A stretch of 31,398 bases of DNA from Candidatus Kaiserbacteria bacterium RIFCSPHIGHO2_01_FULL_58_22 (GTDB lineage: Bacteria; Patescibacteriota; Minisyncoccia; Phycocordibacterales; UBA2100): the NCBI GenBank assembly GCA_001781445.1, contig MFLB01000022.1, positions 1-31,398 of the forward strand. Direction: 5' to 3'. A program made the position numbers and the translations under genes. Of the stretch, positions 13,816 through 20,437 are shown piece after piece (the stretch's first letter is position 1; each line of letters begins with the position of its first letter). Below the pieces are notes generated by a model, which searched no databases, was not told the DNA's origin, and worked only from the letters and a program-made list of their open reading frames with translations.

Positions 13816-15273
13816 ATGGCCAAGGCGTTCTATCTCACCACAACACTACCGTACGTGAATGCGGAGCCGCACGTTGGTTTTGCACTTGAGCTTGTGCATG
13901 CCGACATCCTTGCGCGCTACCATGCACTGCAGGGCGACGACGTTTTTTTCAACACCGGCACCGACGAGCACGGGCTCAAGATATATCGCAAGGCCGCGGA
14001 AGAGGGAAAGGACACGCAGGATTACGTAGACGAATACGCGGCAAAGTTCAGGAGCCTAAAAGAGAAACTTGGTTTGTTCGAAGGACTGCATTTCATTCGC
14101 ACGACCGACCCGCGCCACAAGGCGGCGGCACAGGAAATGTGGCGCAGGTGCGCGGCGAACGGCGATATCTATAAAAAGACGTACAAAGGACTGTACTGCG
14201 TGGGCGATGAGGCTTTTATAAAGGAGACGGACCTCGTGAACGGTAAGTGCCCGAATCATTCCGGGATGGAGCCGCTCCACATAGAAGAAGAGAATTACTT
14301 TTTCCGCCTTAGTGCCTACCAAGAAAAACTGCTCGCATACCTCGCGCGCGAGGGCGTCATCATACCAGAATGGCGCAGGCAGGAGGCGATAGCGTTCGTG
14401 AAGCGCGGGCTCGAGGATTTCAGCATTTCGCGCATCAAGGAGAAAATGCCGTGGGGTATTCCAGTCCCCGACGATGACACGCAGACTATGTATGTGTGGT
14501 TCGATGCGCTCACGAATTACATTTCCACACTCGGGTGGCCCGACACACGCCAAGAGCGCGTGACGGGCGAGCCCGAGAACTTATTCGAAAGGTATTGGGT
14601 GAACGGGGAGACACTCCAGCTTGCGGGCAAAGACCAGGTGCGCTTCCAGTCCATCATGTGGCAGGCGATGCTCATGTCGGCGGGATTGCCGACCACGAAA
14701 CAGGTCGTTTACCACGGCTTCATCACGAGCGGCGGGGAAAAAATGTCCAAGTCGCTCGGTAATGTCATCGACCCCATAGCGATCGTCGAAGAGTACGGAA
14801 CGGACGCGCTTCGCTACTATCTCGCACGCCACGTCCACCCCTTCGAGGACAGCGACTTCACGATGGAGAAATTCAAAGAAGCCTACAATGCGAATCTCGC
14901 CAACGGTCTCGGCAATCTCGCATCTCGTGTGATGCAGCTCGCGGAGGCCAACCTCCCGTGGCCAGTGGAAGTGAAGTTCATTCCGTATCCGAAAGAGTTC
15001 ACCGACCCGCTCGACCGACACGAAATGAATATCGCCCTGGATTACGTTTGGGCCCGCATCCAGGCGCTCGACCAGAAGATAAATCAGACCGAGCCGTTCA
15101 AGGTGATTAAAACCGATCCGGAAAAAGGAAAACACATCATCGAGGAACTCGTACGCGAATTAGCGTTCATTGATGAAATGCTCGAGCCCATCATGCCGGA
15201 TACGAGCGGCAAAATAATCGCCGCTATTATGGCCAACAAAAAACCGGACAATCTTTTCCCTCGCAAAGAGTAG
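13816..15273 (+). CDS. metG: Methionyl-tRNA synthetase
   Basis: The 485-residue class I enzyme charges both initiator and elongator tRNA-Met. The first signature region is YVNAEPHVGFALELVHADIL, with HVGF (residues 19-22) in place of HxGH. One cysteine knuckle is seen in LYCVGDEAF and NGKCPNHSG, and the second signature is GGEKMSKSLGNVIDP. The anticodon-binding helices fill the C-terminus, and there is no EMAPII-like tRNA-binding extension, so this is the short form. It lies 7 nt after the permease gene, implying cotranscription. The stop codon TAG is one base from the next ATG. Confidence 0.96.
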   Translation: MAKAFYLTTTLPYVNAEPHVGFALELVHADILARYHALQGDDVFFNTGTDEHGLKIYRKAAEEGKDTQDYVDEYAAKFRSLKEKLGLFEGLHFIRTTDPRHKAAAQEMWRRCAANGDIYKKTYKGLYCVGDEAFIKETDLVNGKCPNHSGMEPLHIEEENYFFRLSAYQEKLLAYLAREGVIIPEWRRQEAIAFVKRGLEDFSISRIKEKMPWGIPVPDDDTQTMYVWFDALTNYISTLGWPDTRQERVTGEPENLFERYWVNGETLQLAGKDQVRFQSIMWQAMLMSAGLPTTKQVVYHGFITSGGEKMSKSLGNVIDPIAIVEEYGTDALRYYLARHVHPFEDSDFTMEKFKEAYNANLANGLGNLASRVMQLAEANLPWPVEVKFIPYPKEFTDPLDRHEMNIALDYVWARIQALDQKINQTEPFKVIKTDPEKGKHIIEELVRELAFIDEMLEPIMPDTSGKIIAAIMANKKPDNLFPRKE

Positions 15274-15274
15274 T

Positions 15275-15892
15275 ATGCGAAGCGCAGAAAGTATTGGTGG
15301 TAGGGAAAACATAGGGCCACGCATAATTTCTCCTGAAAACCCGCAGGAGTATCTTAAGGCGGTGCTGGATAAGGCTCCCGACTTTATTTATACGCCCGTT
15401 GACATTCCCGACGCAGCTCAAAGAACACAAGCGCAAGAAGCAGTGACAAAGCGTCGTGAGCAACTCTGCACGATTCTGCCGTATTTACCTGATATCGCGA
15501 AAGGATATGCCGATCAGCTTCGACAGCAATGCGCGGCTTTTCAGCTGGATTCCGGGAAAATCAGGGCTTATTTAGTTGGCGGGCGTGTTCGTTCGACTCC
15601 CCTTAAAGAAAGAAGCGATTTCGATCTTTATCTTACCGTCGAGAATCCCGGGAAAGGTTTTCAGATAACACGAGATGATAGTGTCGAGGTCATGGAACGG
15701 AAACGAGCTGCGTACGACAACTGGAGGGAGTCGCATGCGGCATCGGACCGCATGTTGGGTTTTGGCGGTGCACGTAATCTCGACCCAGGCCTAGTTGAAG
15801 TCGCGGGATTTGGTTTGCGGTCAGATCAAGAATTTCGAGATGAAGTTAATCAAACAAGGGGACTCCTAGCGGTCCTCATGTATGCTGAATAG
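15275..15892 (+). CDS. Nucleotidyltransferase-like hypothetical protein
   Basis: The 205-residue product has no family I can name with certainty. The segment YLVGGRVRSTPLKERSDFDL (residues 99-118) has the layout of the nucleotidyltransferase fold active site: a GG pair (102-103), then an acidic D-x-D (D115, D117) with hydrophobic residues around it, as in minimal nucleotidyltransferases. The rest is helical and charged. The gene starts one base after the metG stop (TAGTATG) and ends one base before the first tatD relic (TAGTATG again). Base composition is visibly lower in GC than in metG or ileS, which suggests transfer. It may be another defence or toxin-antitoxin-type passenger at this locus, but that is inference. 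Confidence 0.6.
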   Translation: MRSAESIGGRENIGPRIISPENPQEYLKAVLDKAPDFIYTPVDIPDAAQRTQAQEAVTKRREQLCTILPYLPDIAKGYADQLRQQCAAFQLDSGKIRAYLVGGRVRSTPLKERSDFDLYLTVENPGKGFQITRDDSVEVMERKRAAYDNWRESHAASDRMLGFGGARNLDPGLVEVAGFGLRSDQEFRDEVNQTRGLLAVLMYAE

Positions 15893-15893
15893 T

Positions 15894-15953
15894 ATGAAAT
15901 ACTTCGACGCACATACGCACGTGAATTTTGCCGCGCGCAACGCCATGATATAG
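15894..15953 (+). pseudogene. Relic 1 of the tatD 5' end
   Basis: This stretch reads MKYFDAHTHVNFAA as at the start of TatD, then diverges and stops at TAG (15951-15953). Its first 42 nt are identical to relic 2 (16527) and match 39 of the first 41 nt of tatD (17016); the two differences are synonymous (Phe and Asp codons). The -10 box of the following module overlaps its end. Confidence 0.9.
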
Positions 15954-15954
15954 T
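15946..15954 (+). promoter_or_regulatory. Extended -10 promoter of the DUF433/DUF5615 module
   Basis: TGATATAGT is an extended -10 (hexamer TATAGT, 15949-15954) at the end of tatD relic 1. It lies 8 nt before the DUF433 ATG. The hicBA module has the same TATAGT hexamer at the equivalent place. Confidence 0.6.
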
Positions 15955-15962
15955 TATCGGGC

Positions 15963-16211
15963 ATGAAAAAGGACTATGAAGGCATCATCACCATTGAGCC
16001 GGGGAAGAGGGGCGGGAAGCCCGTCATTCGCGGGATGCGGATCACGGTCGGGGATGTGCTTGAAATGCTTGCCTCCGGTATGAGCGAGAAGGAGATCCTA
16101 AAGGACTTTCCCATGCTGACCAAAAAAGACATTCGCGCCGTTTTGGCCTACGCGGCAGACCGCGAAGGGGTGATCGTTATCGCGCCGCATGCGACTCCTC
16201 TTCGACAATAA
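15963..16211 (+). CDS. DUF433 family antitoxin
   Basis: The 82-residue protein matches the DUF433 family, small winged-helix-like proteins that act as antitoxins to PIN-like partners. The signature is ITIEPGKRGGKPVIRGMRIT, followed by VGDVLEMLASGMSEKEILKD and FPMLTKKDIRAVLAYAADRE. It begins shortly after an extended -10 element, and its 3' end overlaps the DUF5615 gene by 23 nt, the usual arrangement for this pair. Together they form a probable VapBC-like type II module lying between two copies of the tatD 5' end. Confidence 0.9.
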   Translation: MKKDYEGIITIEPGKRGGKPVIRGMRITVGDVLEMLASGMSEKEILKDFPMLTKKDIRAVLAYAADREGVIVIAPHATPLRQ

Positions 16212-16524
16212 CCTCTCGCCGAATCTTGTGAAGAAACTGCGTCGTCAGTTTCCTGGATCTGCACATGTATTTACCCTCAATATTCATACGCTGTCTGACG
16301 AAGATTTGTGGGAATACGCACGAAGCAATGGGTTCGTTGTCGTGACCAAAGACTTTGATTTTGTCGAACTCCAATTTCTTCGCGGATATCCGCCGAAGAT
16401 TGTGTGGTTGACGATGGGCAATGCTTCAACGATTCGCATTTTGGAAATTCTGCGTCAAAACACAAAAAATATACGCATCTTCGGCAGGAATCAGCATTCA
16501 GGGTGTCTGGTAATTAACCAATAA
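16189..16524 (+). CDS. DUF5615 family PIN-like toxin
   Basis: The 111-residue product is a DUF5615 protein, a PIN-like nuclease fold usually paired with DUF433. Conserved features are MRLLFDNNLSPNLVKKL with the acidic D6, the SDEDLWEYARSNGFVVVTKD segment containing D37 and D39, DFDF with D55 and D57, and YPPKIVWLTMGN. The acidic residues are those expected to bind metal in PIN-type RNases. It overlaps the DUF433 gene by 23 nt. The TAA stop at 16522 is two bases from the ATG of tatD relic 2. RNase activity is inferred from the family and not shown here. Confidence 0.9.
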   Translation: MRLLFDNNLSPNLVKKLRRQFPGSAHVFTLNIHTLSDEDLWEYARSNGFVVVTKDFDFVELQFLRGYPPKIVWLTMGNASTIRILEILRQNTKNIRIFGRNQHSGCLVINQ

Positions 16525-16526
16525 CG

Positions 16527-16592
16527 ATGAAATACTTCGACGCACATACGCACGTGAATTTTGCCGCGAGCGATGCTATAGTGGACGCATGA
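16527..16592 (+). pseudogene. Relic 2 of the tatD 5' end
   Basis: The frame reads MKYFDAHTHVNFAA, diverges, and stops at the TGA that overlaps the hicB start (16590-16592). The first 42 nt are identical to relic 1. The promoter of hicBA lies within its divergent end. Confidence 0.9.
16574..16582 (+). promoter_or_regulatory. Extended -10 promoter, leaderless start of hicBA
   Basis: TGCTATAGT is an extended -10 (hexamer 16577-16582) followed by exactly 6 nt and the hicB ATG. Confidence 0.65.
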
Positions 16593-16825
16593 AGCAGGCA
16601 TACACGGCGGTGGTAAAGAAAGACGGACGATGGTATGTGGCCTGGATAAAGGAAGTACCCGGCGCCATCACACAGGCCCGCACAATCAAAGAATTGAGGG
16701 AAAATTTGCTCGATGCGCTGGCACTTATGTTGGAGGAAAATCAACGGATCGCTACGATGAAGAAGCGGCATAAGGTCAATCGCGAGGCGCTTCGCATCTC
16801 GATGCCGGAAACTGTCGAGGCATGA
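16589..16825 (+). CDS. hicB: HicB-type antitoxin
   Basis: The 78-residue protein has the HicB partial RNase H-like fold pattern: YTAVVKKDGRWYVAWIKEVP, the PGAITQARTIKELRENL segment (the usual G..t.g.T.eEA..n) and a following helix LLDALALMLEEN. The C-terminal part (RHKVNREALRISMP) is short and lacks an obvious separate helix-turn-helix. Its stop overlaps the hicA start by 4 nt. The antitoxin gene precedes the toxin gene. It should neutralise HicA and may autoregulate the leaderless promoter just upstream. Confidence 0.88.
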   Translation: MKQAYTAVVKKDGRWYVAWIKEVPGAITQARTIKELRENLLDALALMLEENQRIATMKKRHKVNREALRISMPETVEA

Positions 16826-17019
16826 AGCGGGTCAAGCTCGAACGTTACCTTGCTTCTCACGGATGTTTCTTGGTGCGCGAAGGCGCACGGCATTCCGTCT
16901 ACTTCAATCCACGGTCGCAATCGTCAGCTTCGGTGCCGCGGCATAGGGAGATATCCGATATTACCGCGCAGGAGATCTGTAAACAGCTTGATCTGCCGAA
17001 GATATGGAAAGGAAAATGA
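16822..17019 (+). CDS. hicA: HicA-type mRNA interferase toxin
   Basis: The 65-residue protein has the double-stranded RNA-binding-like fold of HicA. It begins MKRVKLERYLASHGCFLVRE, has the catalytic-histidine region GARHSVYFNP (H24), and then the family-typical VPRHREISDITAQEICKQL. HicA toxins cleave mRNA independently of the ribosome. The start overlaps hicB (ATGA), and the stop (TGA) overlaps the ATG of the functional tatD gene, so tatD may be translationally coupled to the toxin. The module is flanked by tatD relic 2 and the true tatD start. Confidence 0.9.
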   Translation: MKRVKLERYLASHGCFLVREGARHSVYFNPRSQSSASVPRHREISDITAQEICKQLDLPKIWKGK

Positions 17020-17903
17020 AATACTTTGATGCACATACGCACGTGAATTTTGCCGCCTATAACGAGGATCGCGAGGCGGTGATCTTGCGGGCGAAAGAGG
17101 CAGGCGTGGCGATGAATGTCGTCGGCACGCAACTTGATACGTCGGCATCGGCTGTCGCGCTCGCCGACGCGTATGAGCATGTGTATGCGACTATCGGCCT
17201 CCATCCAATTCACACGGCAAAGTCCTATCATGATCCCGAAGAATTAGGCCCCTCCTTCGCCCCGCCTTCGCGCAAAGCTTCGGACGGGCAAGGTAAGGCT
17301 TCGGAGGGCAAGGGAAGGAGCGGAGGGTTCACTTCGCGCGGGGAAACATTTGACCCGAATGTCTACGAAGAAATGGGCAAACATGCTCGCGTCATAGCGA
17401 TAGGAGAGTGCGGGCTCGATTACTATCGCTGCGACGAGACGACGAAAGGCCTCCAAAAAAAGGTATTTATCGAGCACATAGAACTGGCGAACCGACTGAA
17501 GAAACCTTTAATGCTTCACGTGCGGCCTTCCGATGGAAGGGATGCGTACGACGATGCCCTCGGAGCGCTAAAGGCGCACGCGAAAGTTAAGGGCGACGTG
17601 CATTTTTTTGCAGGCAATTGGGAGACGGCCAAGAAATTCCTCGACTTCGGATTCACGCTCTCATTCACCGGCGTCCTCACCTTCACGCATGACTACGACG
17701 AGGTGGTGAGAAATGCGCCGCTCGACATGCTCCTTTCGGAGACTGACGCGCCCTATGTGACACCGGTGCCGCATCGAGGGAAGCGCAACAAGCCCATCTT
17801 TGTGACGGAAGTCGTGCGCGCGATCGCGCGCATCCGCGGGCAGGATTTCGATGAGGTCGCCTTCCAACTCATGGAGAACGCACGCCGCGTCTTTCGTTTC
17901 TAA
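17016..17903 (+). CDS. tatD: TatD family metal-dependent deoxyribonuclease
   Basis: TatD proteins are TIM-barrel hydrolases with 3'-5' exonuclease activity linked to DNA repair. The 295-residue protein shows the metal ligands DAHTHVNF (D5, H7, H9), IGECGLDYYRC, LMLHVRPSD and LLSETDAPYVTPVPHRGKRN. The ATG at 17016 is preferred over 17004, because both relics copy the MKYFDAHTHV start and this ATG overlaps the hicA stop. An insertion of about 31 residues at about residues 79-109 is rich in Gly, Ser and Lys and is encoded by GC-rich repetitive DNA (17250-17341); it interrupts the normal spacing between the GLHP region and the VYEEM helix. The gene is followed by a heptamer array and rpsF. Confidence 0.93.
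   Translation: MKYFDAHTHVNFAAYNEDREAVILRAKEAGVAMNVVGTQLDTSASAVALADAYEHVYATIGLHPIHTAKSYHDPEELGPSFAPPSRKASDGQGKASEGKGRSGGFTSRGETFDPNVYEEMGKHARVIAIGECGLDYYRCDETTKGLQKKVFIEHIELANRLKKPLMLHVRPSDGRDAYDDALGALKAHAKVKGDVHFFAGNWETAKKFLDFGFTLSFTGVLTFTHDYDEVVRNAPLDMLLSETDAPYVTPVPHRGKRNKPIFVTEVVRAIARIRGQDFDEVAFQLMENARRVFRF
17250..17341. repeat. GC-rich repetitive insertion in frame within tatD
   Basis: This stretch includes two tandem copies of about 21-22 nt beginning GCTTCGGA (from about 17278 and about 17299) and complementary CCCTCC and GGAGGG words at its two ends. It codes for a low-complexity loop and is not part of the TatD core. It has no clear 7-nt period, so it may be a different element from the heptamer arrays. 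Confidence 0.6.
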
Positions 17904-17904
17904 T

Positions 17905-17953
17905 GCCTATCGTCTATCGTCTATCGCCTATTGCCTACTGCCCGTTGCCTATG
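17905..17953. repeat. Heptanucleotide array (7 units, 49 nt) before rpsF
   Basis: Seven heptamers of consensus GYCTATY run from the tatD stop to 19 nt before the rpsF start; GTCTATC occurs twice in succession. It is the only array with more than five units. Confidence 0.85.
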
Positions 17954-17971
17954 CTAAAGTCTGCGGACCAT

Positions 17972-18448
17972 ATGACCGACGAAGAAAAACTCGCGCGCAT
18001 CTACGAGATCGGCTACCATATCTCGCCGGCGGTGAAAGAAGAAGACCTAGAGAAAATCGTCGGCGGCATCCGCGCCGTGATCGAGAAAGCGGGAGGCAAT
18101 TTTATCGCCGAAGGCGCTCCGTCGCTCACCCGCCTCGCGTACCCAATCGAAGCCCGCGAGGGCGGCAAGCGGGTCGAGTACGACAGGGGCTATTTCGGGT
18201 GGATAAAATTCGAGGCCGAGATCGCCGCCGTGCGCTCGCTGGAAGAGTCGCTCAAACTCAAAGACATACTCCGTTTCATTGTCTTTCGCACGGTGCGCGA
18301 GGACACGCGCGCGAAGATGAAGGCGCCGACATTGCGCGAGGTGAAGCGCACCGATACTATCAAGACGACGCGGCGGGCGGAGGAGTCGGCGGGGCCGGTT
18401 TCGGAGGAAAAGCTCGAAAAGGCGCTTCAGGACATCACTACAGAATAA
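17972..18448 (+). CDS. rpsF: 30S ribosomal protein bS6
   Basis: bS6 binds bS18 and 16S rRNA on the platform of the small subunit. The 158-residue protein is longer than E. coli bS6 because of a charged C-terminal tail. The core has YEIGYHISPAVKEEDLEKIV, then TRLAYPIEAREGGKRVEYDR and GYFGWIKFEAEIAAVRSLEE, the alpha-beta pattern of the family, and LKDILRFIVFRTVRED. I chose the ATG at 17972. Alternatives at 17951 and 17903 would translate the heptamer array or residues that do not resemble bS6. The order rpsF-ssb-rpsR is the conserved bacterial operon. Confidence 0.93.
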   Translation: MTDEEKLARIYEIGYHISPAVKEEDLEKIVGGIRAVIEKAGGNFIAEGAPSLTRLAYPIEAREGGKRVEYDRGYFGWIKFEAEIAAVRSLEESLKLKDILRFIVFRTVREDTRAKMKAPTLREVKRTDTIKTTRRAEESAGPVSEEKLEKALQDITTE

Positions 18449-18451
18449 AAG

Positions 18452-18486
18452 TTAACAGTCTACAGTTGACAGTGAACAGTTAAATA
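18452..18486. repeat. Heptanucleotide array (ACAG type), rpsF-ssb spacer, left
   Basis: Heptamers ending in ACAG (TTAACAG, TCTACAG, TTGACAG, TGAACAG) are followed by a decayed fifth unit. It starts 3 nt after the rpsF stop and is oriented opposite to the array at 18517. Confidence 0.8.
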
Positions 18487-18516
18487 CGAATACAAAAGGA
18501 ACAGTGGCAAATAATT

Positions 18517-18551
18517 CTGTAAACTGTAAACTGTCATCTGTAAACTGACTC
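18517..18551. repeat. Heptanucleotide array (CTGTAAA type), rpsF-ssb spacer, right
   Basis: CTGTAAA occurs three times among four units, followed by a partial fifth. It is the approximate reverse complement of the left array, so a transcript of the spacer could fold into a long imperfect stem. It ends 3 nt before the ssb ATG. Confidence 0.85.
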
Positions 18552-18554
18552 AAT

Positions 18555-18992
18555 ATGTACATCAACAAAGCACTGCTGTTTGGGAACCTGACGCGCGATC
18601 CGGAACTGAAAGCGCTTCCCTCGGGCATGAACGTGTGCAATTTTTCCATCGCGACGAACCGCGTGTACCGCGACCGCGAAGGCAAGAAGCAGGAACAGAC
18701 CGATTTTCACAACGTCGTCGTGTTCGGCCGCCAGGCCGACACGGTCGCGCAGTATCTCAAGAAAGGACGCTCCGTGTTCGTCGAGGGGCGCATGCAGACG
18801 AGGAGCTGGGACGACAAGACGAGCGGCGAGAAGAAGTACCGCACGGAGGTCGTCGCCGACCGCGTGCAGTTCGGGCCTGTTCCGGGAGGCGGGGGCAAGC
18901 GCGCGGAGCCGGAGGAGGAGGCCGGGGGCAACGCCAGCCCGGGGATAGAGTACCCGAAAGACGACATCAATCCGGATGACATACCTTTTTGA
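18555..18992 (+). CDS. ssb: Single-stranded DNA-binding protein
   Basis: SSB coats single-stranded DNA during replication and repair. The 145-residue protein has the OB-fold sequence MYINKALLFGNLTRDPELKA, then NVCNFSIATNRVYRD, EQTDFHNVVVFGRQADTVAQ and KGRSVFVEGRMQTRSW. A Gly/Glu-rich linker leads to the acidic C-terminal tip DDINPDDIPF, which recruits partner proteins such as RecO. It lies in the rpsF-ssb-rpsR operon; spacers on both sides carry heptamer arrays. Confidence 0.96.
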   Translation: MYINKALLFGNLTRDPELKALPSGMNVCNFSIATNRVYRDREGKKQEQTDFHNVVVFGRQADTVAQYLKKGRSVFVEGRMQTRSWDDKTSGEKKYRTEVVADRVQFGPVPGGGGKRAEPEEEAGGNASPGIEYPKDDINPDDIPF

Positions 18993-18993
18993 G

Positions 18994-19028
18994 CAGTCTG
19001 TAGTTAGTAGAAAGTAGTCCGTAGTGAA
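18994..19028. repeat. Heptanucleotide array (TAGnnnG type) before rpsR, reversed orientation
   Basis: Five heptamers read TAGnnnG on the plus strand, which is the reverse complement of the CnnnCTA arrays before secE, nusG and rplK. The reverse complement begins TTCACTA like those arrays. Because it is inverted relative to the gene, a strictly orientation-dependent leader function is unlikely. Confidence 0.85.
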
Positions 19029-19045
19029 ATACAAAATACAAGATT

Positions 19046-19246
19046 ATGAGCGCGAACATATTGACGCAGAACGATATACGGCACGTGGACTATAAAGACG
19101 TGGATCTCTTGAAACAGTTCGTAAATCCGCACGGCCGCGTGCTGGGGCGCAAACGCACCGGACTCACCGCCAAGCAGCAGAGGGCCGTGGAAGCGGCCGT
19201 CAAGCGCGCCCGCTTCATGGGACTGCTTCCCTACGTGCAAAAGTAG
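19046..19246 (+). CDS. rpsR: 30S ribosomal protein bS18
   Basis: bS18 pairs with bS6 on the small subunit. The 66-residue protein contains the family core IRHVDYKDVDLLKQFVNPHG, then KRTGLTAKQQRAVEAAVKRA and RFMGLLPYV. It lacks an N-terminal cysteine zinc motif. It follows ssb as expected, but no rplI (bL9) gene follows it, although rplI is the usual downstream neighbour in many bacteria. The ATG at 19046 is the only reasonable start. Confidence 0.95.
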   Translation: MSANILTQNDIRHVDYKDVDLLKQFVNPHGRVLGRKRTGLTAKQQRAVEAAVKRARFMGLLPYVQK

Positions 19247-19290
19247 GATTCATGTCAAAAAACACCCCCGGTGCGTTCCGGCTTCGAAAA

Positions 19291-19299
19291 TGGTACGAT
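19291..19299 (+). promoter_or_regulatory. Extended -10 promoter upstream of the small membrane protein
   Basis: TGGTACGAT (hexamer 19294-19299) is identical to the element before the permease gene. Here the start codon is 30 nt downstream, leaving a short leader of about 24 nt with a weak purine stretch before the ATG. Confidence 0.5.
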
Positions 19300-19329
19300 G
19301 GGGATTATTAGCGCAAACGAGTAAAAGAT

Positions 19330-19800
19330 ATGGATATCGTCAAAAACAAGGGGTTGTGGATCGCGCTTGGCATTATTATCATCGTCGCGCTTATTTTCTT
19401 CGCGGCGCAAGGCGGTCAGGGCATCGGAGGCGATGCTGGGTCTGCGGCGCAAGGCGAGACGGAGAGCACGGAGGATGTCAGCGCGGGTAGCGCGAACGCG
19501 GGTTTGGGCGCCGCGCCGCTCTCGTACCAGCAGGCGCTCGCGAAGTACGCGGATCACCGAATTCAATTCGACGCCACGTGCCAGGCGAATCCGAGCACGA
19601 TAACCTACAAGGACAACACGGGTCTCATGCTCGACAACCGCTCGCCAGTTGCCCGTACGATCAAGCTCCTCAACGCGCACACGGTGAAAGCGTGGGGCTT
19701 CAAGATCGTAACTCTCCCGGACACGTACCGGGCGTCCAAGACCATTCTCGTCGATTGCGACGGCTCCCAGAACGTCGCGACGATCCTCGTGCAGGAATAA
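19330..19800 (+). CDS. Membrane-anchored protein with a two-cysteine beta domain
   Basis: The 156-residue product has a short basic N-terminus, one transmembrane helix (about residues 9-26, LWIALGIIIIVALIFFAA), a low-complexity Gly/Ser/Glu linker to about residue 62, and a C-terminal domain of about 90 residues. That domain contains RIQFDATCQANPSTITYKDN and ILVDCDGSQNVATILVQE. The two cysteines (C84, C143) could form a disulfide if the domain is outside the cell. The strand pattern recalls a small beta barrel such as a cupredoxin-like fold, but no metal ligands can be assigned. Function is unknown. It ends 17 nt from the convergent efp gene. Confidence 0.75.
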   Translation: MDIVKNKGLWIALGIIIIVALIFFAAQGGQGIGGDAGSAAQGETESTEDVSAGSANAGLGAAPLSYQQALAKYADHRIQFDATCQANPSTITYKDNTGLMLDNRSPVARTIKLLNAHTVKAWGFKIVTLPDTYRASKTILVDCDGSQNVATILVQE

Positions 19801-19817
19801 TCTGCCGTCCTCGCGCG

Positions 19818-20378
19818 CTACGCCCGCTCTACGTATTCGCCGGTTTCGGTGTTGATGCGGACGACATCTCCCTCGTTGATGAACATCGGGGCGTTGACGG
19901 CGGCGCCTGTTTCGAGGACCACTATCTTCGAGCCGCCTTGGGCGGTGTTGCCCCGAGTGTTCGGGGGAGCCTCTTTCACCTTTAGGTCCACCTTGATGGG
20001 AAGCTTGACGCGGAACAGTTTTCCCTCGAACCAGAGCGTGTCAACTCCCGTGTTCGCTTTCAGGAATTTCCCGGACTCGCCGACTTGCTCTTCCCCGACG
20101 GAGAACCGTTTCGACTTGTCTTTGGCATCGTGGAAAAACCACTCGCCGTTCCTCTCGTAAATAAACACCGCGGGCTTCGTTTCTATCTCCGCCTCTTTCA
20201 GCTTGTCGGATTGCTGAAAAGAATACTCGATGACGTTGCCTCGTATCAGATGGCGCAGTTTGGTCTGGTTCACTGGCCGCCGCATCTGCTTTTGCATGAT
20301 GTTGTTCCATGTGCAGACGTATGGCTCGCCCTCGACGAGCACGGCAACCCCCGGCTTTATCTCGTTGTAGTTCAACAT
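19818..20378 (-). CDS. efp: Elongation factor P
   Basis: EF-P relieves ribosome stalling at polyproline stretches. The 186-residue protein has the three-domain family layout: domain I with MLNYNEIKPGVAVLVEGEPY and QTKLRHLIRGNVIEYSF, domain II with GEWFFHDAKDKSKRF, and domain III ending VVRINTETGEYVERA. The tip loop of domain I is unusual. Where most EF-Ps have PGKGQA with a modifiable Lys or Arg, this protein reads MQKQMRRPVNQ (residues 28-38), so the position and identity of any modified residue are uncertain. A -10 element (TACAAT) lies 8 nt before the ATG. The gene is next to, but separated by a palindrome from, the polyamine cluster. Confidence 0.93.
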   Translation of the reverse strand: MLNYNEIKPGVAVLVEGEPYVCTWNNIMQKQMRRPVNQTKLRHLIRGNVIEYSFQQSDKLKEAEIETKPAVFIYERNGEWFFHDAKDKSKRFSVGEEQVGESGKFLKANTGVDTLWFEGKLFRVKLPIKVDLKVKEAPPNTRGNTAQGGSKIVVLETGAAVNAPMFINEGDVVRINTETGEYVERA

Positions 20379-20386
20379 ATCGCGGC

Positions 20387-20392
20387 ATTGTA
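20387..20392 (-). promoter_or_regulatory. -10 element of efp
   Basis: On the minus strand TACAAT lies 8 nt before the efp ATG and is preceded by a T-rich stretch. The mRNA would have at most a couple of leader bases. Confidence 0.5.
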
Positions 20393-20437
20393 TTAAAAAA
20401 ACCCCGTTTGTCTACAGGATTCCTCGTTTTTCGATAC

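Noticed and set aside
12615..13823. Long minus-strand open frame opposite the permease gene
   Set aside because: The translation is almost entirely charged residues and the plus strand encodes a clear AI-2E permease.
3378..17060. Transposon or insertion sequence carrying the toxin-antitoxin genes
   Set aside because: No transposase, integrase or terminal inverted repeats were found; the flanking repeats are copies of the host gene ends, which fits another mechanism.
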